Source: a virus
IMG/VR virus record: IMGVR_UViG_3300008261_000001
Location: 1-64,000 of that record
Strand: one strand, 5' to 3'
Length of the DNA: 64,000 nucleotides
The notes under the pieces were generated by a model that saw only the letters and a program-made list of their open reading frames with translations, ran no database searches and had not been told where the DNA came from. Of the stretch, positions 44,325 to 51,599 are shown in pieces (positions within the stretch are counted from its first letter, which is position 1; each line of letters begins with the position of its first letter). The translations under genes were made by a program, and so were the position numbers.

Positions 44325-44645
44325 TTATTTCCTGCTGAGGTAGAGGTTGAGGTTATCCTCAAGGACTTCTTTGAGTTCGCTTGCACTCGCTCTCACCTTG
44401 AGGGGTAACCCCTTTTGAGTTTCGGTGAAGGTGAGGACAAAGGCACCGCCTGCCCACTTAATCTCGACCTCGTTGGGGTATCCATTATTGATTGGAAAGT
44501 AGAGCTTGACGCTGTTGGTGGACTTTTCGACTCGCTTTAGCCCTGTGGTTTGAGTGACTTGTTTAAGCCCCCCCAACAAGGAAAAGACGCTGTCCATGTA
44601 GCCCCCACCGCTCGCCACTTTATTCCATAGTCGTGCGTTATCCAT
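44325..44645 (-). CDS. Hypothetical protein, 106 aa
   Basis: GGAG precedes ATG 44645. Ser/Val/Lys-rich beta protein (NSVKLYFPINNGYPNEVEIKW) with a C-terminal helix (ASASELKEVLEDNLNLYL). Its stop lies 3 bp from the metalloprotease-like start, so they form an operon. Unknown function. Confidence 0.6.
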   Translation of the reverse strand: MDNARLWNKVASGGGYMDSVFSLLGGLKQVTQTTGLKRVEKSTNSVKLYFPINNGYPNEVEIKWAGGAFVLTFTETQKGLPLKVRASASELKEVLEDNLNLYLSRK

Positions 44646-44752
44646 TTTAGAGTACTCCTCGTTTGTATGAGCAAGTACGGGGCACTATAAAAGCAATACA
44701 AGATGTCTAGAGTAAAAACCAAGAGCTTGTTCGTATAGCCACCAACTTGAGA

Positions 44753-44998
44753 CTAATGAGAAATAATCTGATAGCCCCGTGTTAAGTCGATTACTTTAGG
44801 CATATTGGATAACTTGGTCTTTGACTCTACCCACAAGCTGAAGAGGGTGTTCACTCGGTCTTTTAGATACTCTTTGTAGGGGGAGGGGCATCCCTCATCT
44901 TCAAGACACTCTATGTACTTCTTGGTGAGAGTATCCAATAACCGCTCGTGAGCTTGTAGATCTATCTCTAATAGCTCTATCCGAGTGAACTTATCCAT
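44753..44998 (-). CDS. Hypothetical helical protein, 81 aa
   Basis: Starts with ATG 44998, 7 bp after the stop of the upstream gene. Helical, charged (IELLEIDLQAHERLLDTLTK), two cysteines. No motif. Likely part of the leftward group running from 46107 to 44753. Confidence 0.55.
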   Translation of the reverse strand: MDKFTRIELLEIDLQAHERLLDTLTKKYIECLEDEGCPSPYKEYLKDRVNTLFSLWVESKTKLSNMPKVIDLTRGYQIISH

Positions 44999-45005
44999 TT
45001 AGGGA

Positions 45006-45434
45006 TTACCGCCTACGAGCTTCGAGACGAGCGATGCGGGTTTCGAGACTTCTGAGTACATCAGAGGCTGATCTTCTGCTACCCATACCGTGGGTGTTAT
45101 AGAGGCTACGCTCGTGTTCCGCATCGGATGCCCCTTCTGCCCAATCTTGATAAGAGCTAATGCTCTCGTTTAGCTCTGAGATGGCACTTGCGGATAAGGG
45201 GCTCATAGCGAGTATGTCTAATGCCTCACTGAAGTCCCCTGAGGTGAGGGCTTCGTTGAGGGACTCTAAACCACGCTGTCCAAAGACAGACCTTCTTTGT
45301 GTGGGGGACATCTCAAGCCAAATACCATGTAGTGTTGAGAAACACGCTTTCGCCTCTGCCGTGGGGCGACCACTCACCGCCGCATGGTTTAACGCTGAAC
45401 AACCAAGATAGTCTCTAGATGATAATCTTCTCAT
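45006..45434 (-). CDS. Protein with C-terminal ASDVL-LE-R-ARLE tag
   Basis: 142 aa from ATG 45434, which has GGAG five nt upstream and gives MRRLSSRDYLG, matching the start of 21134-21505. An ankyrin-like opening (CSALNHAAVSGR) leads to a helical middle; the end is SRRSASDVLRSLETRIARLE plus a few basic residues, the tag seen at the N-terminus of the proteins at 21576 and 22022. A frame to 45497 exists but lacks a site. The position of the tag at the other end argues that it is a portable signal. Confidence 0.7.
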   Translation of the reverse strand: MRRLSSRDYLGCSALNHAAVSGRPTAEAKACFSTLHGIWLEMSPTQRRSVFGQRGLESLNEALTSGDFSEALDILAMSPLSASAISELNESISSYQDWAEGASDAEHERSLYNTHGMGSRRSASDVLRSLETRIARLEARRR

Positions 45435-45498
45435 GATTTCTCCATGTGTGTGTGTACTGAGCAAGAAAGAACAACACATGGGAAACCCTATAAACAAA

Positions 45499-46107
45499 CT
45501 ATTGAGGGATAACCGACCAATCCAAAATGTACTCGATGAGGGTAGTTAAGAAGTCTTTCCTATCTGCCTCGTAGTCGATGTAGTGAGCGTGTTCCCATAG
45601 GTCTATGGTCAATAACGGCACATGACCCCTCATCATGGGTGTGTTCTGATTGAGCGTTGTGTACACCCTCAAGGTGTTCGTGTGTGGGACTAAAACAAGC
45701 CACACCCAACCCGAGCCAAAATGACTCGTACCCTCTTGGATAAGTTTATCCTTTAACTGCTCGTATCCACCGAAGGTGTTGGACACCGCAGTTTGAAACC
45801 AAAGGGGCGTGTCTATGTAAGACCCAGGGCTTGGGGACAAACACCTCCAATAGAAGTCGTGATTCCACACCCCTCCCCCAAAGTCTATCACCGACTGCTT
45901 TAACTCCAAAGGTATCCAATGTGGATTGGATAACACCTCATAGAGACCACCTAGACGGTCGAGGAGTGTGGGGTCTCCCTTTAGGGCTTTGTTGAGCTTG
46001 TCTACATACCCTTTATGGTGAGTCCCATGATGGAGTCTCATAGCTTTCTCAGATAGTACAGGCTCTAGGGCATCGTATGCGTAGGGCAAGGGCTTCAGCT
46101 TAATCAT
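45499..46107 (-). CDS. sod: Superoxide dismutase, Fe/Mn family, Mn-like
   Basis: 202 aa, full family length. All four metal ligands are in place: the first His of LHHGTHHKGYV, the His of VWNHDFYW, and Asp and His in TIDLWEHAHYIDY. Gly replaces the Gln of FeSODs two residues before WNH, and a Gln in TLNQNTPMM occupies the Mn-type position, so Mn or cambialistic use is predicted. The enzyme would convert superoxide to hydrogen peroxide and oxygen in the host cytoplasm. SOD is rare in phages. No signal peptide; weak ribosome binding site. Confidence 0.93.
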   Translation of the reverse strand: MIKLKPLPYAYDALEPVLSEKAMRLHHGTHHKGYVDKLNKALKGDPTLLDRLGGLYEVLSNPHWIPLELKQSVIDFGGGVWNHDFYWRCLSPSPGSYIDTPLWFQTAVSNTFGGYEQLKDKLIQEGTSHFGSGWVWLVLVPHTNTLRVYTTLNQNTPMMRGHVPLLTIDLWEHAHYIDYEADRKDFLTTLIEYILDWSVIPQ

Positions 46108-46117
46108 GGGCTTCTTC

Positions 46118-46327
46118 TTACTCTTGGGAGTTATCCAATAAGACAGACAGCCTATAAGAGATTAAACGACACTCCGCATCTATGTCCTCCAGTCGTTTCT
46201 CTAACGCCTCACGCTCCTCGTGATGCCTACCCAACATCTGCTCGATCTTTATCCAATCCTTCAGGAGAGATTCCCTCAGACGGAACAAAGCTGAGTGTTT
46301 AATCCTTAGCTGCTCTAAGTTATCCAT
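46118..46327 (-). CDS. Small coiled-coil protein, 69 aa
   Basis: Almost wholly helical with heptad spacing (LEQLRIKHSALFRLRESLL, REALEKRLEDIDAECRLI). It lies 10 bp before the SOD start and is probably co-transcribed with it. No known family. Confidence 0.55.
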   Translation of the reverse strand: MDNLEQLRIKHSALFRLRESLLKDWIKIEQMLGRHHEEREALEKRLEDIDAECRLISYRLSVLLDNSQE

Positions 46328-46351
46328 TTTTTATAAGCCCATATAAACAAG

Positions 46352-46385
46352 AGGGGTTGTGTAGGATACGACCTACACAACCCCT
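46352..46385 (-). terminator. 14-bp perfect hairpin terminator
   Basis: AGGGGTTGTGTAGG (46352-46365) and CCTACACAACCCCT (46372-46385) with a 6-nt loop. It overlaps the stop of the leftward gene 46384-46566; the minus strand continues with a T-rich stretch, so it should end that transcript before the SOD unit. Confidence 0.75.
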
Positions 46386-46566
46386 ACTTTTGATTAAAGA
46401 TTTTCAAGAGTGTCGAGAGGGTTTGCTCTTGTGGGAGGAGGATACGCTTACCATCTTCGAACACCAATAAGATCAAGGACTCAGACCGCTTTATTTCCCT
46501 TATGTGGGGGAGTTTGCTTCTAAGTCTGTTATCCGAGACCACTTTTAGGGGTAGTTCATCCAACAT
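46384..46566 (-). CDS. Small protein, 60 aa, coupled to 46556 gene
   Basis: ATG 46566 overlaps the end of the upstream gene by 11 nt (ATGTTGGATGA), so translation is coupled. The product (MLDELPLKVVSDNRL ... LLVFEDGKRILLPQ) resembles a small beta-barrel strand set. A longer frame exists upstream but runs antiparallel to the Cys-rich end of the neighbour. Unknown function. Confidence 0.6.
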   Translation of the reverse strand: MLDELPLKVVSDNRLRSKLPHIREIKRSESLILLVFEDGKRILLPQEQTLSTLLKIFNQK

Positions 46567-47674
46567 ACTTCGAGTGCCACACCGAGAGTGGGCAGTTGTC
46601 GTGGTCAGAACAACGGTTCTTGAACCCAGCGTACTCGTCTGAGTGGTTGCACTTCTCCTTGCAGTACACAAGGCACTTCACCACCCAACGACCCGTCTCG
46701 TCCAAACCACCCTCCCAAATCTTCTTCTGCTTCTCGCTCTCGAACTCCACAGCGGGCTTGGACAAGTCCACAATAACATAGTCCTTCTTAGCTGATGTGG
46801 TGATGATGAGGCGGTCAGCCTCTTTGTTCACCAAGTAGTTGCCCATTCCACCGTTCTTGAGCTTGATGGAGCAGGGGTTCAAGTCGAGCTTATTGAGATC
46901 GAGGGGTGCTTCTTCCTCCTCAGCCACCTCTACACCATCGTCAAATAGGGAGTCCAACACCGACTCGTCGATAGGCTCTATAGCCTCCTCATGGATAGGC
47001 TCAGGGATAACTTCCACAGCCTCAGCAATAACCTCAGGGATAATCTGAGCAGTAACCTCAGGGGTAGCCTCTACAGGCTCAGGGATAACCTCGGGGATAG
47101 CCTCAGGGATAGCCTCCACAGCCTCATGGATAACCTCGCTTCTCCACTCACGACCACGAGCGTCTACACCCACTCGCTCAAGGGTGATGGGGTCGATGTA
47201 AACCTCCACCTCACCATCGAGCATAGGGGCGAGGTCGATGACCTCATCTACCTCTACCTCTGTCTCAGAAGCTACCTCTGTCTCTACCTCGGGAGCTATC
47301 TGAGCAGGTACAATCTGCACCGTCTTCATGGTATGGGGGAGGAGCTTGACCTTAGGGGTCTTAGCTGTAGGGATCTTAGCTGTAGGGGCTTGCCACTCCC
47401 TATTGAGAGCTACCCGCTTATAAGCGGACTTAATCAAAGACCCCATCTTTATGTGGTCGTCCACCGCACGATTGAAGTCGAAGTAGATGGGGTTGTTATT
47501 TGGAGCTTTAGGATCGCTCCCATAGTCCATCTCGTCCTTACCCTCGCTACGAGCAAAAGCGATTCGAGCGTCTGCGATGAGACAATCCCCTCCGAGGGAG
47601 TCAACGATGTCCCTCATAGCGTTTCTCATACGGGAGCGGATTGAGTTAGGGTCACGAGGTCCACGAGGTGCCAT
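46556..47674 (-). CDS. Protein with IPE/VIPE repeats and C-terminal Cys cluster
   Basis: 372 aa. An N-terminal globular part (1-115) is followed by an acidic repetitive linker (residues 120-260) built of short EVIPE/EAIPE/EVIAE units that vary by repeat slippage, then a C-terminal domain with six cysteines (CLVYCKEKCNHSDEYAGF, then CSDHDNC), probably zinc binding. AAGGA precedes ATG. Such a domain-linker-domain layout suggests a tether or adaptor; function unknown. Confidence 0.6.
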   Translation of the reverse strand: MAPRGPRDPNSIRSRMRNAMRDIVDSLGGDCLIADARIAFARSEGKDEMDYGSDPKAPNNNPIYFDFNRAVDDHIKMGSLIKSAYKRVALNREWQAPTAKIPTAKTPKVKLLPHTMKTVQIVPAQIAPEVETEVASETEVEVDEVIDLAPMLDGEVEVYIDPITLERVGVDARGREWRSEVIHEAVEAIPEAIPEVIPEPVEATPEVTAQIIPEVIAEAVEVIPEPIHEEAIEPIDESVLDSLFDDGVEVAEEEEAPLDLNKLDLNPCSIKLKNGGMGNYLVNKEADRLIITTSAKKDYVIVDLSKPAVEFESEKQKKIWEGGLDETGRWVVKCLVYCKEKCNHSDEYAGFKNRCSDHDNCPLSVWHSKYVG

Positions 47675-47762
47675 AGGTCTTATCCTTTTCGTTTAATGGT
47701 TCGGTTAATCTCAGCGTCTGTATCTATCTAATATAGGATAACCTTTAGCGGTTATTTTCCAA

Positions 47763-47975
47763 TCAGCGGTTATTATTCCAATCAGCTATTCGCTTTCTCA
47801 CCTTCTCCACCTCCTCGATACCCTCCTCCTTGAGCGAGGCGAAGCGTGTTGAGCGTGAGCCGAAGCTAAAATCGGATACCTCGTCCTCCTCGCGGTCGGG
47901 GATAAACCCCAGCTCGTCCGCTAGGTGGTAAAGGTTCTTTCCGAACATCCCAAGTTCCGTGATGTGTACTGCCAT
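47763..47975 (-). CDS. Hypothetical protein, 70 aa
   Basis: GGAG six nt before ATG 47975. Acidic middle (DREEDEVSDFSFGSRSTRF) and a helical end (LKEEGIEEVEKVRKRIADW). Bounded upstream by the CTTAGGGG tandem repeats at 47996-48066. No motif. Confidence 0.6.
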   Translation of the reverse strand: MAVHITELGMFGKNLYHLADELGFIPDREEDEVSDFSFGSRSTRFASLKEEGIEEVEKVRKRIADWNNNR

Positions 47976-47995
47976 TGTCTCTCTCCTTCGTGAGT

Positions 47996-48066
47996 TAAGT
48001 GAGCTTAGGGGCTAAGTGAGCTTAGGGGCTAAGTGAGCTTAGGGGGCTAAGTGAGATTAGGGGCTA
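47996..48066. repeat. 17-bp tandem repeat TAAGTGAGCTTAGGGGC
   Basis: Four copies starting at 47996, the third with one extra G and the last with one change. It fills the gap between two leftward genes and is a relative of the CTAGGGG-type repeats at 50969, 53638 and elsewhere. Confidence 0.9.
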
Positions 48067-48078
48067 CCCCCCACTCTC

Positions 48079-48480
48079 TCACCCCTCCCACTCGGGATCC
48101 TCTGAGGGGTCGTACATATTGTGGCTCTCATAGGAGTGCCACATATCGTTCACAGCCTTCGTGACAGCTTCGTCCGACTCCATCATGACATCCACGAGGA
48201 GGTCACGAGGGCGGTTGGGGTCGAGGAGGTTCACACCCACCTCACGGCTCACACCGTTGGGACCGAGGGGGAGGTTCGTGTTGAGGGGGTCAAGACCCTT
48301 CTCTGTGCAAGCGAAGCACACATCGGTGCCAGTAGGGGCGGTCTTGCCGAGGTTCAAAAGCTCATGCCCCTTGCCACCGCAGTTGGTGCAGGCGTGGGGG
48401 TAGTGCCTCTCCATGAGGTCAGCGATGAGGTCGGGGTTGTTGCGGTCGAGGTTCTTGAGGTCGAGGTTCTTGAAGCTCAT
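48079..48480 (-). CDS. Zinc-ribbon small protein (PLNINL family), 133 aa
   Basis: Start at ATG 48480, inside a longer frame that would cross the promoter. CTNCGGKGHE and CFAC form the same four-cysteine site as in 39815 and 51596, followed by DPLNTNL and VNLLDPNRPRDLLVD. The C-terminus adds an acidic, Tyr/Met-rich tail. Driven by the module at 48536-48564. Function unknown. Confidence 0.75.
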   Translation of the reverse strand: MSFKNLDLKNLDRNNPDLIADLMERHYPHACTNCGGKGHELLNLGKTAPTGTDVCFACTEKGLDPLNTNLPLGPNGVSREVGVNLLDPNRPRDLLVDVMMESDEAVTKAVNDMWHSYESHNMYDPSEDPEWEG

Positions 48481-48535
48481 TGGATAACTCCTTAGTCTGT
48501 TGTGGTCTGTTGTGGTTCGTTCTGTCGCTACCCCT

Positions 48536-48564
48536 CTAATAAGGGGCTTTTGAGCTTGGGATAA
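48536..48564 (-). promoter_or_regulatory. Phage promoter module
   Basis: Minus-strand TTATCC (48564-48559), 17-bp spacer, TATTAG (48541-48536), upstream A/T tract CAAAAAACTTCC. Drives 48079-48480. Confidence 0.8.
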
Positions 48565-48605
48565 AAATCGGGGAAGTTTTTTGAGGGGTCTCTCACCCCT
48601 CACTA

Positions 48606-48809
48606 TCAGTTAAGGCTCTTGAAGCAGAAGGTGGCCATGTCGGTTGTGGGGTATGTAATGACATACCACCCCTGTGCGTTGAGAGCCTCCTTAGCCTTCT
48701 TGACCAAAGCGGGGGTCATGTTCTTCACAATCGCCTCTCTCTCGCTGACGAACTTCGCCTCGTTGGTGGGGAGGGCCTGCTTGAGGATCTTGATGATTCC
48801 GTAATCCAT
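48606..48809 (-). CDS. Hypothetical protein, 67 aa
   Basis: AAGGAG eight nt before ATG 48809. Helical N-terminus (IIKILKQALPTNEAKFVSER), a Lys/Ala helix and a beta end (WYVITYPTTDMATFCFKSL). A degenerate promoter module (CATTAG at about 48854-48859, no TTATCC) lies upstream. No known family. Confidence 0.6.
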   Translation of the reverse strand: MDYGIIKILKQALPTNEAKFVSEREAIVKNMTPALVKKAKEALNAQGWYVITYPTTDMATFCFKSLN

Positions 48810-48887
48810 GTGTAACTCCTTAGTAGGTTGTTCTGTCTCACGCTGTCCCCCTACTAATGAGGGGTGTTCTCTCTCGTCTAGGGGTTT

Positions 48888-49121
48888 TTACATCCCAGTG
48901 ATGAGCCACTCTCTGTCTTCCACAGAGAGGAAGGGGAGAGCCTTTTGGATAAGCTCCCCTGCACACCACACCTCAAGCCCCTTATGGAGCTTGTCCGCAT
49001 CCACACCCATCAGAGTTCGGGTCTCCCCATTAGGGGTAAAGGGACAACTACGAGTGATGGTGGTGCCGTTGAGGTTGAGGGTGATGGTGCCGAGAGGTCT
49101 CTTGTTCTTGAGCGTAAGCAT
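48888..49121 (-). CDS. Small phage protein, LIQKALPFLS...REWLITGM family
   Basis: 77 aa. The end reads GELIQKALPFLSVEDREWLI followed by TGM, a pattern I know from small uncharacterised proteins of many phages in which an N-terminal beta part precedes this helix. The N-terminus (TLNLNGTTITRSCPFTPNG) fits. AAGGA upstream of ATG 49121. Role unknown. Confidence 0.7.
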   Translation of the reverse strand: MLTLKNKRPLGTITLNLNGTTITRSCPFTPNGETRTLMGVDADKLHKGLEVWCAGELIQKALPFLSVEDREWLITGM

Positions 49122-49177
49122 CTTATTGTCCTTGTCTTGTGGTGGGGCTAGAGAGGGGGGCTAGAGTGAGGGCTAGT

Positions 49178-49471
49178 CTAGCCTATCTTCGTCCACTCGA
49201 TGGTCTTGGGTGTCTCGATAGACTCAAGACCGTCATACTCCTTGATGCGGTAGCGGTTCCCCGCTACCGAGGCAACGGACAACCTTGCGAAAGGACCCCA
49301 CGAAGCCCGCCCCATTTCCTCCACGACCGCTACAAGGTCAGCGTCATGGCGGGAGATGGAGAAGGGGTCGATGTCGTCCATGTTAACTCCCTTACGGGTG
49401 GCGAGGGCGGTGAGGGCGAGGTCGCTGAGATCGAAGCCGCCGTAGCAGATGTTGATGACAACCTTTTTCAT
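49178..49471 (-). CDS. Conserved phage protein, YGGFDLS family
   Basis: 97 aa. KVVINICYGGFDLSD at the start, DADLVAVVEEMG in the middle and RYRIKEYDGLESIETP at the end correspond to a small conserved phage protein family of unknown role. AAGGAG before ATG 49471. Driven by the module at 49523-49551, back to back with the rightward module for 49709. Confidence 0.75.
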   Translation of the reverse strand: MKKVVINICYGGFDLSDLALTALATRKGVNMDDIDPFSISRHDADLVAVVEEMGRASWGPFARLSVASVAGNRYRIKEYDGLESIETPKTIEWTKIG

Positions 49472-49522
49472 AACGAAGCTCCTTGTTGGAGGCGGGGGGG
49501 GGATTCTCGTTCGGTTGCCCCA

Positions 49523-49551
49523 CTAATAAAGGGTCTTAGAGCTTGGGATAA
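49523..49551 (-). promoter_or_regulatory. Phage promoter module
   Basis: Minus-strand TTATCC (49551-49546), 17-bp spacer, TATTAG (49528-49523), then TGGGGCAACCG. Divergent pair with 49626-49654; a CCCCTCC/GGAGGGG hairpin (49584-49602) lies between them. Confidence 0.8.
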
Positions 49552-49625
49552 AAAATTAGGAAACTTTTTCTCCTCACCACTGACCCCTCCATAATGGAGG
49601 GGGGTATGAAAAACTTTCCATTTTC

Positions 49626-49654
49626 TTATCCCAAGTGTGGGGGACGATTATTAG
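49626..49654 (+). promoter_or_regulatory. Phage promoter module
   Basis: TTATCC (49626-49631), 17-bp spacer, TATTAG (49649-49654), then TGGGTGACAGCGATAGACAG. Upstream tract AAAAACTTTCCATTTTC. Drives 49709-50026. Confidence 0.82.
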
Positions 49655-49708
49655 TGGGTGACAGCGATAGACAGAACAACCTAGAGCCTACAGAAAGGGC
49701 TTAGAGAC

Positions 49709-50026
49709 ATGATCATCTACAGCAACAGCAACCCGCTCTTTGAGCAGGTGAAGGACGCCCTCGACACCGTCCTCCTTCACGACTTGGACGAGGGGGTGTA
49801 CTTTAACTCCTTCTCTACATCAGTCGAGAAGGATAACCGAGAGGTCTACCTCACCCTCTCCTACGAGCCCAACATCGAGCAGATCCACCTTATCCTCAAG
49901 ACCATCAACAGCTTCGAGGGTGTGGGGGCAGATTTTATGCCCGCCACCTATAAGCTCACTTTGGTGCGAGGATTTGTATCCCCCACTTGGCTCACCTCAC
50001 CCACGATTCGGCTTTACATGAAGTAA
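49709..50026 (+). CDS. Small protein, paralogue of 39298-39648
   Basis: 105 aa. N-terminal helix (NPLFEQVKDALDTVLLHDL), strands (REVYLTLSYEP) and a second helix-strand unit (IHLILKTIN ... GVGADFMPATYKLTL) that aligns with 39298-39648. Own promoter and ribosome binding site. Unknown function. Confidence 0.65.
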   Translation: MIIYSNSNPLFEQVKDALDTVLLHDLDEGVYFNSFSTSVEKDNREVYLTLSYEPNIEQIHLILKTINSFEGVGADFMPATYKLTLVRGFVSPTWLTSPTIRLYMK

Positions 50027-50088
50027 GCACCCCCTAAGCACCCCCTAGCACTAAGCTCCCACCTAGCCCCTAAGCTCCATATCCGCCT

Positions 50089-50589
50089 CTAGCGTGAGTC
50101 GCCACTACCCTTGATGACACCGCGTGAGGATCTATCCAATAGCTTCTCGATGTTCTTCTCAGCCACTTCGGATAAGCTCACATCTAGCTCGTCCGCTATA
50201 CGAGCTATGTACCAGAGAACATCACCCACCTCGGATAAGAAATCTTTCTTCCACTCCGTAGAAAGGTCAAAGGCGGACTGATCACGGATAACCTTCTTGA
50301 TCTTACCTGCGACTTCACCTGCTTCGGAAGCAAGACCCAAAGCTAAATAAGTGATGGCTTGGTCTTTTGGATAGATAGCTGTAAGCCTCGTGGACTCTTG
50401 ATACTCGTTAAGGCGGGCGTTGTAACACACAACTGCCCCCTTATCCTCTAGGTACTTATCAATAATCTTGTCGTTTTCCTCTTGAGAGCGTCCAGGTAAC
50501 CCAAATAGACGGTTCATGTCCCCACGGGTGACTATAATAGGAAGCTCTATGCCCCCTACACGCTCTATGTACTCGTATCTCTTCTGCAT
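50089..50589 (-). CDS. mazG: MazG-like nucleotide pyrophosphohydrolase
   Basis: 166 aa from ATG 50589 (GGAG seven nt upstream). Residues 88-124 carry the MazG metal site: SEAGEV and, 27 residues on, EVGDVLWYIARIADEL, followed by the helical end typical of single-domain phage members (NIEKLLDRSSRGVIKGSGD). The N-terminal 75 residues are an extra domain of unknown type. Such enzymes hydrolyse dNTPs/NTPs or (p)ppGpp-like alarmones to limit starvation responses in the host. Preceded by C-rich tandem repeats at 50027-50085. Confidence 0.88.
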   Translation of the reverse strand: MQKRYEYIERVGGIELPIIVTRGDMNRLFGLPGRSQEENDKIIDKYLEDKGAVVCYNARLNEYQESTRLTAIYPKDQAITYLALGLASEAGEVAGKIKKVIRDQSAFDLSTEWKKDFLSEVGDVLWYIARIADELDVSLSEVAEKNIEKLLDRSSRGVIKGSGDSR

Positions 50590-50643
50590 AGACAAACTCC
50601 TTCTGTAAGTCTGTGTCTGTGTTCCTTGTAAAGAAGCATACCT

Positions 50644-50952
50644 TCAATAACTGAGCATACCCATTATCCCATTGATTACACCTCCTATAACAAACGCTAA
50701 CTTCAGCTTATCCAATGTCTTCACCTCCCCAACAAGCTCTTTAAAAATGGGGTTCTCCTTCACCAACTCCGCCACAACATCGTTCACTTCCTCTTGGGTC
50801 ACTAGAACCTCTTCGGTTAGTGCCTTATCCGCAAATAAGGCGTTGGACTGCACAAGTAGGTGTACCACCTGCGATGTCTTACGAATACACAACACATGGG
50901 TCACAACAGCACCCATGCTGAACAATAAAAACAAACCGATGCTCGGTGTCAT
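50644..50952 (-). CDS. Small membrane protein with two TM segments
   Basis: 102 aa. An N-terminal hydrophobic helix (IGLFLLFSMGAVVTHVLCI), a soluble 60-residue middle with acidic helices, and a C-terminal hydrophobic helix (LAFVIGGVINGIMGML). It could be an inner-membrane or lysis-related protein, but holin-specific features are absent. AAAGGA lies upstream of ATG 50952. Confidence 0.65.
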   Translation of the reverse strand: MTPSIGLFLLFSMGAVVTHVLCIRKTSQVVHLLVQSNALFADKALTEEVLVTQEEVNDVVAELVKENPIFKELVGEVKTLDKLKLAFVIGGVINGIMGMLSY

Positions 50953-50968
50953 ATCCTATTTTTCCTTT

Positions 50969-51039
50969 GGGTTAGGGCTAGTGGGGGTTAGGGCTAGTGG
51001 GGGTTAGAGCTAGTGGGGGTTAGGGCTAGTGGGGCTAGT
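50969..51039. repeat. 16-bp tandem repeat GGGTTAGGGCTAGTGG
   Basis: Four copies starting at 50969, 50985, 51001 and 51017, with one A-for-G change in the third. It occupies the gap between two leftward genes and overlaps the end of the one at 51010. TTAGGG core; G-rich on the plus strand. Confidence 0.9.
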
Positions 51040-51261
51040 CGTCAACACAACACGATGGCTTTTTGTTAAATGAGATAAAAACTTTGAGGTTAGTTCTCCC
51101 CATACAAGGTAGTTCACGAAGGCACCCGCTGTGTCGTTGAAATCAACCTTACAGCCCACCACTACTGCGAGCTTCATTAGAGAAGCCTCGGTTTCTTTGT
51201 CTTGTGGGAAGATGACCTCTACAGCCTCTTTGCTTTTTATAAGAACCATCATAGACACCAT
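51010..51261 (-). CDS. Small protein, paralogue of 54816-55082
   Basis: 83 aa. VLIKSKEAVEVIFPQ, MKLAVVVGCKV, FVNYLVWGE and KFLSHLTKSHRVVL align in order with the protein at 54816 (YLNGDALEVVILH, LKAAADHSGCKL, FDPYLVYHP, KFIKELPPSHVVIV). Its C-terminus runs into the 16-bp tandem repeats. Function unknown. Confidence 0.65.
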   Translation of the reverse strand: MVSMMVLIKSKEAVEVIFPQDKETEASLMKLAVVVGCKVDFNDTAGAFVNYLVWGELTSKFLSHLTKSHRVVLTTSPTSPNPH

Positions 51262-51287
51262 GTGTTATTCCCCCATAAGGACTTTGA

Positions 51288-51599
51288 ATGAAGAACACCA
51301 TCTTGCTAGATGGAAAACGAGTGTGGAACTTCGACCCCCAATGGGTCGAAACTCTATCTGTCGAAGTGCTTTATTACTTGGTCTCTGAGACCCTCGGTGA
51401 ACTAGGCTTTGAACGGCTAAATAAATGTGTGTACTACAAGGACGGCATAACTATCTTCTGTGACTCAGAGAAGAAGACCTATGAGGTCGATATAACCATC
51501 AACGGCAAGATGATCACCTCTCACAGCTTCATGCACTTATGGGAGTCTATCCGTACACATTGGATAGTCACCCATCGACTTAGAGAACCCTCCGCTTAG
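51288..51599 (+). CDS. GKRVW / LWESIRTHW family protein
   Basis: 103 aa. GKRVWNFD at residue 9, LGELGFERL in the middle and LWESIRTHWIV at the end are the three landmarks of the seven-member family. Between them lie beta strands (DGITIFCDSEKKTYEVDITI). AAGGA before the ATG. It overlaps the stop of the convergent zinc-ribbon gene by 4 nt. Function unknown. Confidence 0.75.
   Translation: MKNTILLDGKRVWNFDPQWVETLSVEVLYYLVSETLGELGFERLNKCVYYKDGITIFCDSEKKTYEVDITINGKMITSHSFMHLWESIRTHWIVTHRLREPSA

Noticed and set aside
46991-47644. 217-codon rightward frame opposite the EVIPE gene
   Set aside because: It mirrors the in-frame repeats of the real leftward gene and lacks a ribosome binding site.
49592-49702. 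36-codon rightward frame
   Set aside because: It overlaps the promoter module and has no ribosome binding site; the start would precede the transcription start.
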